From Roseburia sp. (lineage in GTDB: Bacteria; Bacillota; Clostridia; Lachnospirales; Lachnospiraceae), in the NCBI GenBank assembly GCA_030844625.1, contig JAUUNJ010000041.1:1-12476 (forward strand): a stretch of DNA of 12,476 bases, read 5' to 3'. The notes beneath the pieces were generated by a model. It worked only from the letters and a program-made list of their open reading frames with translations. It made no database searches and had not been told where the DNA came from. How positions within the stretch are numbered: position 1 is the stretch's first letter; each line of letters opens with the position of its first letter. Positions 1 through 6,672 of the stretch are shown piece by piece. The translations under genes were made by a program, and so were the position numbers.

Positions 1-70
1 GGAGTTGAACCTGCACGTCATGGACACTAGAACCTAAATCTAGCGCGTCTGCCAATTCCGCCATATCCGC
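1..70 (-). tRNA. tRNA-Leu (anticodon UAG), 3' end cut by window edge
   Basis: Read on the minus strand, the sequence begins with acceptor strand GCGGATA, followed by the TGGCGGAATTGGCAGACGC D-arm typical of bacterial tRNA-Leu. The anticodon stem CTAGA/TCTAG encloses loop TTTAGGT, which gives anticodon TAG (plus-strand positions 34-36). A long variable arm follows, then the start of the T-arm (GGTTCAACTCC). The 3' half of the T-stem, the acceptor 3' strand and CCA lie outside the window. It reads leucine CUN codons. The class II variable arm and anticodon make the assignment firm. I see no strong promoter directly upstream; only a TATTAT-like -10 lies near positions 84-90. Confidence 0.95.
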
Positions 71-239
71 TTGTTTTTTCTAAAATAATACTAAGTTGAG
101 TTAGTGTTACCACATGTTACATAGTAACACTTTTTTTCCAAAAACGCAAGAATCTAAATTACAGCTGCATCCTTGAATTTATTTCCCAACATCATTAGTA
201 TCTTCTTTATACCTGCATACATCTGTATGTAATTTCTAA
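71..239. other. 169-nt intergenic spacer between flavin cluster and tRNA-Leu
   Basis: No coding potential is visible. It holds an inverted repeat with 8-bp arms at 103-131, a weak CTAAG-N4-GTTAG inverted repeat at 91-104 and a short CATACA/TGTATG palindrome at 216-229. None has a U-tract on the minus strand, so no convincing terminator follows the last gene of the flavin cluster. Confidence 0.6.
103..131. repeat. Inverted repeat AGTGTTAC / GTAACACT
   Basis: Arms AGTGTTAC (103-110) and GTAACACT (124-131) are perfectly complementary across a 13-nt loop, and the loop carries a third GTTAC copy. On the plus strand a run of T follows (131-137), so it resembles a plus-strand intrinsic terminator, yet no plus-strand gene is seen nearby. 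On the minus strand the run of A precedes the stem. It may be a weak bidirectional terminator separating the flavin cluster from the tRNA, or a protein site. Confidence 0.4.
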
Positions 240-1085
240 TCATTCTCTGAAACCAATATTTTTCTTTGGGCAAACAGTTGTACATCTGCCGCATCTGATA
301 CATTCGCCATCGGCAGTGGGACTTTCATCCAGTTTTATTTTTACCGGACACTGCATGCGGCATGCCTGACAATTTGGTATGCACTCCTCTTTTTTTCGTT
401 TTAATGCCAAAAATGGTATTTCCGGCAACAGGGAAAAAACCGCCCCCATAGGGCATAAGAACTGGCAGAAAAATCTTTCATGGATTCCCATTCCAATGAA
501 AATTAACAAAAGCAGTACAATAGCCCCACCAAGTCCAGCCACCTTAAAATTACCTGCAGTCCACAGAGAAAATGGAGTCCATGGACTATATTGTGTAATC
601 ATTGCATTCTGCTGCGCAAAGCACAACACCAGCAATAGAATTAAAATTATGTATTTTACTTTTTGCAAATACGGCACAATTTTTAAAGGTATTTTAAACG
701 GTTTTATTTTTAGTTTCTTTAATATAAGCTGTACAATTTCAAATATCCAGTCTCCAAGAGCTCCAAAGGCACAAGCCCAGCCACAGAATATTCTTCCACA
801 CAAAATTGTTAATAAGCATAACATAATCAGTTTTGTCACAAAGACAGATACTTCTATAACGGTTCCGCTTCCCATGCTTGTAAAGATTTCTTTAATGCCT
901 CCGAATGCCTGAGAAAACAAAGCAGGAGCAAAGATAAAAAATAGAATTTGTACTACAATTCTTCCATATCGAAGAATTGCCGCTTTTTTTGCCCTTGCCT
1001 TTCTGGCTGCGATGGCTTTTTCTCTTGCGGACTGCCCCTGCCTGTTTTCTGTTTTTGCCTTTTTATTGATTGCTATATCATTCAT
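240..1085 (-). CDS. NapH/MauN-like membrane polyferredoxin (4Fe-4S binding protein)
   Basis: A 281-residue integral membrane iron-sulfur protein, probably passing electrons from cytosolic donors to flavoproteins outside the membrane. The Lys/Arg-rich N-terminus (1-40) should be cytosolic. About four hydrophobic segments follow (roughly 41-61, 76-96, 143-158, 184-200). Fer4_5-type cysteine motifs sit at membrane edges: C96/C101/C105 in CGRIFCGWACAFG and C207/C211 in CQFLCPMG. The C-terminal tail has two [4Fe-4S] motifs: C235, C239, C242, C246 then P, and C262, C265, C268, C272 then P. The usual Pro in CGWxCPxG is Ala here. The start is supported by a GTGGAG ribosome site. It is the last gene of the flavin cluster, 26 nt after the small FMN-binding gene. 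Known NapH-like proteins often sit beside FMN-binding and ApbE genes; the electron direction is inferred. Confidence 0.88.
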   Translation of the reverse strand: MNDIAINKKAKTENRQGQSAREKAIAARKARAKKAAILRYGRIVVQILFFIFAPALFSQAFGGIKEIFTSMGSGTVIEVSVFVTKLIMLCLLTILCGRIFCGWACAFGALGDWIFEIVQLILKKLKIKPFKIPLKIVPYLQKVKYIILILLLVLCFAQQNAMITQYSPWTPFSLWTAGNFKVAGLGGAIVLLLLIFIGMGIHERFFCQFLCPMGAVFSLLPEIPFLALKRKKEECIPNCQACRMQCPVKIKLDESPTADGECIRCGRCTTVCPKKNIGFRE

Positions 1086-1111
1086 ATATCATTCTCCACT
1101 TCTCCGGGTCA

Positions 1112-1573
1112 TTATTTTTCAGCTTTCTCTAAAGCTTCTTTTAATCCATTGATAATTCCATTTGATGAGTATGTGGCTCCTGTCACAACATCCACTTCCA
1201 CAGACTGTTTTTTTACTACTTCATCAAATATTATTTCAGCCTGCCTGAAATAATCCGGAGTTTCCTGATCTGCCTTTGTGGCTCTTGCAGAAATAATAGT
1301 TCCTTTTTCTATTACAAGTTCGACTTCTACAATTCCTCCGAATCCCTGGGCACTGCCCGTATAAGTTCCATCTGTATACAATGAATTGGTCTGCCCCAAA
1401 TTTTCCCCTGCTTCTGCACTTGCTTTCTCTTGCATTGCCTCTATTTTTCCCTGACGTTTTTCAGCAAATCCCTGATATACAAACAATATCCCGCAGATAC
1501 ATAGAATATTTATTAATTTTATGAAAAAAGATTTTATTCGCATAATTTTTGCCAATCCTTTCCGTTTTCCCAT
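1112..1573 (-). CDS. Single-domain FMN-binding protein, membrane anchored
   Basis: A 153-residue protein with one N-terminal hydrophobic segment (about 16-36) and one FMN_bind (PF04205-type) domain, about 66-150. The flavinylation motif DVVTGATYS carries the predicted FMN acceptor T134, with the preceding Asp at 128 present. The domain closely parallels the first domain of the upstream four-domain protein (GFGG / ETP / VDVVTGATYSSNGI against GYGG / ETP / VDTISGATFSSNGI), so the two probably arose by duplication. Its ATG lies 3 nt after the stop of the preceding gene, which suggests translational coupling. An internal ATG at residue 11 is an alternative, with a poorly spaced AAGGA. Likely role: one-electron or two-electron relay outside the membrane between the NapH-like protein and the larger flavoprotein. 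Confidence 0.88.
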   Translation of the reverse strand: MGKRKGLAKIMRIKSFFIKLINILCICGILFVYQGFAEKRQGKIEAMQEKASAEAGENLGQTNSLYTDGTYTGSAQGFGGIVEVELVIEKGTIISARATKADQETPDYFRQAEIIFDEVVKKQSVEVDVVTGATYSSNGIINGLKEALEKAEK

Positions 1574-1576
1574 TTC

Positions 1577-3307
1577 TTATTGTCCGGCTTCCACGCATGC
1601 ATCTTTAAACGCTTTATATAATGCATTAAAAGAACAGGTGGCTCCGGTCACAACATCAGGTACTTGAAGTGGGTTACTCTGCAGCTGTGCCAAGATTCCT
1701 ACCATTTTTCTTGTTCCATTTAATGCTCTGTTATAATAGACCTGATTGCTGTCATCTGTAGTTGATATAATTCTGATATTTTCCAAAATTCCTAATTTAA
1801 ATGTAATTTCCGTTGTCATCCAATATGTATCAAACTCTTCATCCTGGTCAGCTTCCACACTAACTGTCTCCAGATATGTTCCATCTTTTACTGCCAGTAT
1901 TTTCCCATCGGATGTCTCATTTTCATCTTTTCCTGTATGGTTTTGATCTGTATTATCTGTGGTATTATCAACAATTTCAATCGGAACATTCTGACCTGTT
2001 GCCAATTTCAAACCTTCAACATATAGCGCCAAAATGGTTTTTGAAGAACAGGTAGCTCCGGAAACAGCAGAAATTCCGGAAGCTGACTGTTTTTCAATTA
2101 ATTGAGCCACCACGCCTTTATACCTGCCAGTTCCGTTTGCTGCTTTTTGATAATATTTCTGATTACTTTCTGCATTGGATTTTATGTTATCTATTTTTAT
2201 TAGTTTTCCCCCCGCAAACGTAACATCTGCATACATAGTATATTTTTCAAATTCTTTACTTTCATCCGGCTCGCAGAATGATTCTACATGATATGTTCCA
2301 TCTGCAGCTTTTCCCGAATTTGTTGGGACAGTTTCATCCCCTCCATTAATAACAGTTGTCTGATCAGATTTTTTCTTTGAATTGCTCTTTTTCCTGTTAG
2401 CCTTTTTCCCATTTTTCGCAATAGCTTTTGCTTTCGCATTTTCAAAAGCCTCCATAATTGCATTGGACGAATATGTTGCCCCACTGACAACATCTACATC
2501 ACTGCTTTGATTCTTAAGAATCTTTTTTACAGTAGGTTTATATGCCTTTATCCAGTACGCTTCATTAGCACTGTCATCATTTCTTGTGATTTTGAGTCCA
2601 AAAATCTTTGTCGCTTTTCCATTTTTAAAGGTAACATTAATAGAAATGGTATAATCAAAATTTTCGCACACCGCACTACCAATATATGTTCCATCAGCAG
2701 GCAGTCCTGAGGCCGTTTTTTTATTTTTTTTAGAAGTCCGATTCTTCTGATTGGATTCTTCTGTAGTTTTCACAGTATTATTACTTTTTGTTACTTTATC
2801 CTTTTCATCTATCACTGCCTGATTCAAAGCATCAATAACCGCCTGACGTATTCCATTGGATGAGAATGTTGCACCTGATATGGTATCAACATCTGCAGAT
2901 TGTGCACTCACAATTTTCTGAACAATAACCTCTGCCTTTGCATAATAGCTGGGAGTCTCTTTATCGTGATTCACAACTGTAATATTAGAAATTTTCCCTT
3001 TTTTTATTGTCACAGAAACCTTGATTTCTCCTCCATATCCGGTTCCAGAACCAAAGTACACTCCATCTTTCCATTTTCCTTGTTGCAATTTCTGATTGGA
3101 AGCATCTGATTTTTCTATATCATCTGTTGTTTCCTTATTATTTTCTGAATTTTTGACAATGGATTTCGCTTCAACTGTATGATTTCTTCCTACTACACTA
3201 TTTGCTACACTTTTTATAATTGGTAAATCCTGATGAATACCTGCTATTGCACACGTCAAAACTAAAATAGCCGGCGTAAAAAAAAGTATATACTTCCAAT
3301 TTTTCAT
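1577..3307 (-). CDS. Multi-flavinylated protein with four FMN-binding domains
   Basis: A 576-residue extracytosolic protein held by an N-terminal hydrophobic segment (about 5-25) with no good lipobox. Four FMN_bind domains follow in tandem, about 79-166, 203-297, 334-436 and 474-574, separated by Lys/Ser/Asn/Thr-rich linkers. Each ends in an S/TGAT motif with predicted covalent FMN sites T147, T278, T419 and T557. The Asp six residues before the acceptor is present in domains 1, 2 and 4 but is Ser413 in domain 3. Domains 3 and 4 resemble each other, while domain 1 resembles the separate 153-residue protein. A GGAG site precedes the ATG. It follows the apbE-like gene by 46 nt and abuts the next gene. 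Such proteins are thought to act as flavin wires for electron transfer at the cell surface; the electron acceptor here is unknown. Confidence 0.9.
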   Translation of the reverse strand: MKNWKYILFFTPAILVLTCAIAGIHQDLPIIKSVANSVVGRNHTVEAKSIVKNSENNKETTDDIEKSDASNQKLQQGKWKDGVYFGSGTGYGGEIKVSVTIKKGKISNITVVNHDKETPSYYAKAEVIVQKIVSAQSADVDTISGATFSSNGIRQAVIDALNQAVIDEKDKVTKSNNTVKTTEESNQKNRTSKKNKKTASGLPADGTYIGSAVCENFDYTISINVTFKNGKATKIFGLKITRNDDSANEAYWIKAYKPTVKKILKNQSSDVDVVSGATYSSNAIMEAFENAKAKAIAKNGKKANRKKSNSKKKSDQTTVINGGDETVPTNSGKAADGTYHVESFCEPDESKEFEKYTMYADVTFAGGKLIKIDNIKSNAESNQKYYQKAANGTGRYKGVVAQLIEKQSASGISAVSGATCSSKTILALYVEGLKLATGQNVPIEIVDNTTDNTDQNHTGKDENETSDGKILAVKDGTYLETVSVEADQDEEFDTYWMTTEITFKLGILENIRIISTTDDSNQVYYNRALNGTRKMVGILAQLQSNPLQVPDVVTGATCSFNALYKAFKDACVEAGQ

Positions 3308-3353
3308 ATAAAACTCCTCATTTTTCTATTCTGCATCATATCTTTATATACCA

Positions 3354-4424
3354 CTATTTTGCTATATCATAATCAAAGTCACTTGTAAAATATTCCTGAA
3401 TTCCCTTTGTAATTGTTATTTTATCTTTGTCGTCTTCTAGGATCAGGTCAAACATATCGCTATTTTTCTTCCAGTATTCCAATGCTTTTTCCTTTCCCAT
3501 AACAAACAGGGATGTAGAAAGTCCGTCTGCCAGAACACCGTCCCCACTGACAATTGTAACGCTTTTTAGTCCGGTCTCTGCCGGATATCCGGTCGCCGGA
3601 TCTATAATATGATGATAGGTTATTCCATCTTTTTCAAAATATCTTTCATATCCTCCGGAAGTTATAACTGCCTTATCCTTTACAGATACTACTCCCAGAT
3701 AATTGTCCCCGCCGTCTGGATTTTCTACTGCCACTTTCCACAATGTACCATCCGTTTTCTCCTTATACACCTGAACATTTCCTCCAAGAGATACCATTCC
3801 GGCAGTTACATTATACTTTTCATAAATTTTCATGATTTTGTCAGATGTATAACCTTTTGCTATCCCGCCAAGATCTATTTTTGTATTTTCCGGAAGACTT
3901 ATAAATTTGCTATTGCCATCGAACTCTATTTTTGATGCATCCACATTTTCCAGTAATTTTTTAATTTTATTCCTGTCGGGAACTTTATATTTATGTGTTG
4001 TAAATCCCCATTCTTCCATCAATGGATATACGGTAATATCAAAAGCGCCTTCCGTGCTCTTGTATAATTCAATGGACTTACTGATTAAAGATGCCGTATC
4101 CTCTGAGAGATATTCACTTCCATTATCATTTACAATAGATATTTCACTATCCTCAATTCCGGTACTTAACAATTCATCTAAACGTTTTATCTCTTTTTCC
4201 GCTTCATCAACTGCCTGCTGAGCCTCTTCCCCGAACGCAGTCAGGGTCATTACAGTATCCATGGCAAATACATCTTTTGTAACCGCCTCATCTGTTTCAG
4301 CAGATTTTTCTTCTGACTTCATTGCCTCACTATCTGACTTACTGCATCCACAAAACACAATAAATAATGCAGATATCAATAATATCTTCCATATATTTCT
4401 TCTTGTCATCTGAACTTCTCTCAT
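3354..4424 (-). CDS. apbE: ApbE-family FAD:protein FMN transferase, lipoprotein
   Basis: A 356-residue enzyme that uses FAD to attach FMN through a phosphoester to threonine in S/TGAT motifs of FMN_bind domains. An N-terminal hydrophobic stretch ends in lipobox-like FCGC (C27), so it should be a lipoprotein acting outside the membrane. Family hallmarks are all visible: FAMDTVMTLTAFG near residue 53, DLGGIAKGYTSD (about 194-205), VSLGGNVQVY, HHIIDPATGYPAE, and the C-terminal DGVLADGLSTSLFVMG with the conserved Asp/Ser-Thr region. Length matches the family. The start is ambiguous between 4424 (close AGGAA) and an ATG five codons in (4409). It sits directly upstream of the two genes whose products carry the target motifs, so its substrates are probably those neighbours. 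Confidence 0.95.
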   Translation of the reverse strand: MREVQMTRRNIWKILLISALFIVFCGCSKSDSEAMKSEEKSAETDEAVTKDVFAMDTVMTLTAFGEEAQQAVDEAEKEIKRLDELLSTGIEDSEISIVNDNGSEYLSEDTASLISKSIELYKSTEGAFDITVYPLMEEWGFTTHKYKVPDRNKIKKLLENVDASKIEFDGNSKFISLPENTKIDLGGIAKGYTSDKIMKIYEKYNVTAGMVSLGGNVQVYKEKTDGTLWKVAVENPDGGDNYLGVVSVKDKAVITSGGYERYFEKDGITYHHIIDPATGYPAETGLKSVTIVSGDGVLADGLSTSLFVMGKEKALEYWKKNSDMFDLILEDDKDKITITKGIQEYFTSDFDYDIAK

Positions 4425-4463
4425 TTCCTATTTTCTGTGCAATCTAAAGCAAACTATCTAAAC

Positions 4464-4509
4464 GCCGAATTTGGGGCTGCCATAATCTGACAACCCCATA
4501 TCTTTCGGC
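4464..4509 (-). terminator. Strong RNA hairpin between surface-protein gene and apbE
   Basis: On the minus strand an outer stem GCCGAA/TTCGGC encloses an inner stem TGGGGTTGTCA / TGGCAGCCCCA with a GATTA-type loop. Two positions pair as G-U only in the minus-strand RNA; in plus-strand RNA they would be mismatches, which supports function in this orientation. There is no U-tract after it, so it may be a partial terminator, attenuator or 3'-end stabiliser that lowers expression of apbE and the following genes relative to the abundant surface protein. Confidence 0.55.
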
Positions 4510-4536
4510 ATAATATATTATTTAAGAATCAAATAC

Positions 4537-6483
4537 CTATTTTACTTTTACTGACTTCTTTGCAGACCACGCACCATAATGTTTACTTCCTGCTTTTGTT
4601 GTATACGCTCTGATTCTTACATAATAAGTTTTCTTTGATTTCAGTTTTTTGATAATCTTCTTTGTTATAGAAGCTTTCTTTACTGTGACAGTTTTTGCTT
4701 TCTTGAACTTTTTGTTCAATGCATACTGTATTTCGTATCCCTTTACATTCTTAACTTTCTTCCAGGTTACTTTTATTTTTTTCTTTCCATTCTTCTTGGC
4801 TTTAACTCCTGTTACCTTCGCCGGCTTTTTCACATCAGTTGCCCCGGTATTTGCTGTAGTTTCAACTGTTGCCTTTGTTGTTTCCTGGGCCTTTGTGGTT
4901 GTTTCTTCTGTAGTTTTTTCTGTTACCGGCTCAATCTTGTCTTCTGCTTCTGCTTTTACAGATGCAGTAATATTTTGGTAATTATCGCTGACAATTATCA
5001 AAGTATATTCCGTATCAACAGTTGGCGCTTTGTCCAAGGTCTGTGTCAATGCTGTTAAATTGCCACCGGTTAATGTAGCATTATTTCTTCCTGCCCTATA
5101 AGTCAATGTGTATGTCGGGCTATCCAAATCTTCAAGATTTACACCAAGAGCGATATTTAATACGGAACCTTTTAATGTGGCTGTTGCTGTTGCTGTCGGA
5201 TAATATTTCTTTACCTTACCAACAAGCTCACTTATTAATTCTGCCGCCTCCACAGAAGTTGCATTCTCATTGGCAATTAACTCTTCTGCTTCCTGAACAT
5301 GTTCCTGTAAATCACTATCACTGCTGTAATTTTCTACTGCCTCAGCTTTCTGAATCCATTTCTGTAATTCTGCTTTCTGTACTTCTGAAATAGAAGTAGA
5401 AACTGTTCTGCTTATAGCCGGATAATTACTGCTGTTAATTGTTACTGTATAACTTGTGCCATCAACAGGATTAGCTTTTAATTGAACTTTGTTGTCCTTA
5501 ATTTCGGCATTTGCCGCCAGATTTCCACTGACAGAAACGTTCACATTTTCAAGATCTTTTGGAACTCCACTAATGCTTAACACATCAGAATCTGCCGCAA
5601 TGGCAAGTTTCAGTGCACTTAAATCTCCTGTATAGTATTCATCAAGCTTTAATCCATCTGTGCCGCAGGAAATGTCAATCAATCCCAGATTTGTAATAAG
5701 GGTCACACTTGAAAGCGTTGCACCGTTCATATCGAACTGATAATACTCTCCACCGCTTCCGTGAGCTCTCTTCAATCCCTGTCCTCCAATAACAGACCAT
5801 GCAATTTCCACTTCGTCAACTCTTGTTCCATACCATAGGTTTTCAAGTGCTGTCATACCATAACTCTTTTGTTCCGTAGTATTCAGTACGGCACCATAAA
5901 TTGTATAATCAGAAAATTCATTTTCACCCACTTGAATTCCGTCAGCTGTAGTAACACCACCCAAAGTTATCTGGTAATCACCATAACCGCCAACAAGGGT
6001 TAAATCTTCCACAGACAGATAACTTGTGTTTATTTTTGTATCCTGAATTTTTGAGAAGCTGTAAGAACCATTTTCTACATCCAATTCGCTGTAATATTCA
6101 GGGGCCTCTTCTAAATCAGAAAAGTAGTAATTGTCCTTTTCTGTCAGGTTTGTTTTCAATTCTTTGTAATCCTCTTCACTGACAGCTACAGGAAGTGTGA
6201 CACCCATAATATAAGTGCCGTCATTGTATGTACCCTTAGCCAGCCCTGTTGTACCTGTAAATTTACTTGTTGTTGCAGTAGAAACAGCATCAATACCGTC
6301 TTCCACTTTCCATACCGCTTTATCTGTAAGATTATAAGCCTCATAAAAATCCGTATATGGTACATTCATTGTAATGTACTTATAAGTTGCTTCTGCTGCC
6401 GTTGCGTTCTTTGCCGGAGCATATGTAATCCCACCAACTACCAGGCTTAACGCAAGCAGTACTGATAATACCTTTTTCCTCAT
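4537..6483 (-). CDS. Secreted Tp47-like surface protein with C-terminal FN3 domain
   Basis: A 648-residue exported protein. The signal peptide is about 1-30 (ends ATAA). Residues about 33-270 resemble the N-terminal region of treponemal Tp47 as I remember it, including YTDFYEAY and [11 protein letters not shown]. Two similar beta domains follow (about 287-362 and 433-510), each ending in a TSYTVTI or TEYTLII strand, as in the Tp47 C-terminal domain. Between them lies a helical FIVAR-like segment (367-427). Then come a Thr/Glu-rich linker (511-550) and an FN3 domain (554-646) that is extremely lysine-rich. No LPXTG signal or lipobox is present, so cell-wall retention may rely on charge. Start supported by AAAGGAT. 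It heads the flavin redox cluster. Tp47 has reported penicillin-binding activity, but I do not infer that here; a surface ligand-binding or redox-partner role is more likely. Confidence 0.7.
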   Translation of the reverse strand: MRKKVLSVLLALSLVVGGITYAPAKNATAAEATYKYITMNVPYTDFYEAYNLTDKAVWKVEDGIDAVSTATTSKFTGTTGLAKGTYNDGTYIMGVTLPVAVSEEDYKELKTNLTEKDNYYFSDLEEAPEYYSELDVENGSYSFSKIQDTKINTSYLSVEDLTLVGGYGDYQITLGGVTTADGIQVGENEFSDYTIYGAVLNTTEQKSYGMTALENLWYGTRVDEVEIAWSVIGGQGLKRAHGSGGEYYQFDMNGATLSSVTLITNLGLIDISCGTDGLKLDEYYTGDLSALKLAIAADSDVLSISGVPKDLENVNVSVSGNLAANAEIKDNKVQLKANPVDGTSYTVTINSSNYPAISRTVSTSISEVQKAELQKWIQKAEAVENYSSDSDLQEHVQEAEELIANENATSVEAAELISELVGKVKKYYPTATATATLKGSVLNIALGVNLEDLDSPTYTLTYRAGRNNATLTGGNLTALTQTLDKAPTVDTEYTLIIVSDNYQNITASVKAEAEDKIEPVTEKTTEETTTKAQETTKATVETTANTGATDVKKPAKVTGVKAKKNGKKKIKVTWKKVKNVKGYEIQYALNKKFKKAKTVTVKKASITKKIIKKLKSKKTYYVRIRAYTTKAGSKHYGAWSAKKSVKVK

Positions 6484-6500
6484 GTCTACATCCTTTCCTG

Positions 6501-6513
6501 CTAACTTTGTTAG
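6501..6513. promoter_or_regulatory. Leader palindrome CTAAC-TTT-GTTAG near the start of the Tp47-like gene
   Basis: A perfect inverted repeat built from the same CTAAC/GTTAG half-sites as the promoter-proximal operator, but in the opposite order and 18 nt upstream of the ATG, next to the AAAGGAT ribosome site. It could be a secondary binding site of the same regulator or an mRNA hairpin that affects translation. Confidence 0.4.
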
Positions 6514-6528
6514 TCATATCTGTTTTAT

Positions 6529-6544
6529 GTTAGTTTATTCTAAC
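6529..6544. promoter_or_regulatory. Putative operator GTTAG-N6-CTAAC of the flavin cluster
   Basis: A perfect 16-bp palindrome GTTAGTTTATTCTAAC lies just downstream of the predicted -10 box, over the likely transcription start, the place where a repressor would block initiation. The same palindrome with the same 6-nt spacer occurs in front of the ABC transporter pair. Half-sites TTAG/CTAA recall the DtxR/IdeR box, although the spacing differs from the actinobacterial consensus. The regulator is not encoded in this window as far as I can see. Confidence 0.6.
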
Positions 6545-6552
6545 TTCGAAGG

Positions 6553-6581
6553 ATTTTAGCACATTCAAAATTTTTATGCAA
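6553..6581 (-). promoter_or_regulatory. Sigma-A-type promoter of the flavin cluster
   Basis: On the minus strand, -35 TTGCAT (6581-6576), a 17-nt spacer and -10 TAAAAT (6558-6553) preceded by TGTGC. The predicted start is near 6546, inside or next to the GTTAG palindrome, leaving a leader of about 60 nt. Good spacing and position make this the likely main promoter for the five-gene cluster. Confidence 0.6.
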
Positions 6582-6608
6582 GTTTTTTTTTACAATCTAC
6601 ATTTATTT

Positions 6609-6636
6609 TTTATATAAGAATCTCGCCTATTTACAA
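6609..6636 (-). promoter_or_regulatory. Possible second, upstream promoter of the flavin cluster
   Basis: On the minus strand, -35 TTGTAA (6636-6631), a 16-nt spacer and -10 TATAAA (6614-6609). It lies upstream of the main candidate and would give a longer leader that includes the GTTAG operator. AT-rich DNA makes chance matches likely. Confidence 0.3.
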
Positions 6637-6652
6637 GACGATATGCCGTAAT

Positions 6653-6667
6653 TGAGAATATTTCTCA
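6653..6667. repeat. Palindrome TGAGAA-TAT-TTCTCA downstream of the ABC pair
   Basis: Perfect 6-bp arms around 3 nt, beginning 5 nt after the stop codon of the second half-transporter. Without a U-tract it is a poor terminator. It matches 11 of the 14 specified positions of a 7-1-7 Fur-type box, so a metal-regulator site is an alternative, but it lies far from the main promoter. Confidence 0.35.
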
Positions 6668-6672
6668 TTAAA

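Noticed and set aside
379..912. Plus-strand open reading frame of 177 codons opposite the NapH-like gene
   Set aside because: It is antisense to a clear Fe-S protein, has no family features, and its composition mirrors the opposite strand.
1577..3307. Rnf/Nqr complex subunit (RnfG/NqrC)
   Set aside because: FMN_bind and S/TGAT motifs are shared, but no other Rnf or Nqr subunit genes are present, and the four-domain layout and NapH-like neighbour differ.
4649..4981. Plus-strand reading frame rich in Phe and Val opposite the FN3 region
   Set aside because: It is a shadow of the lysine-rich FN3 and Thr-rich linker (AAA/AAG read as TTT/CTT on the other strand). The apparent membrane protein is an artefact.
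4537..6483. Calling the Tp47-like protein a penicillin-binding protein or beta-lactamase
   Set aside because: No SxxK, SxN or KTG motif arrangement is recognisable, and the genomic context is redox, not cell-wall synthesis.
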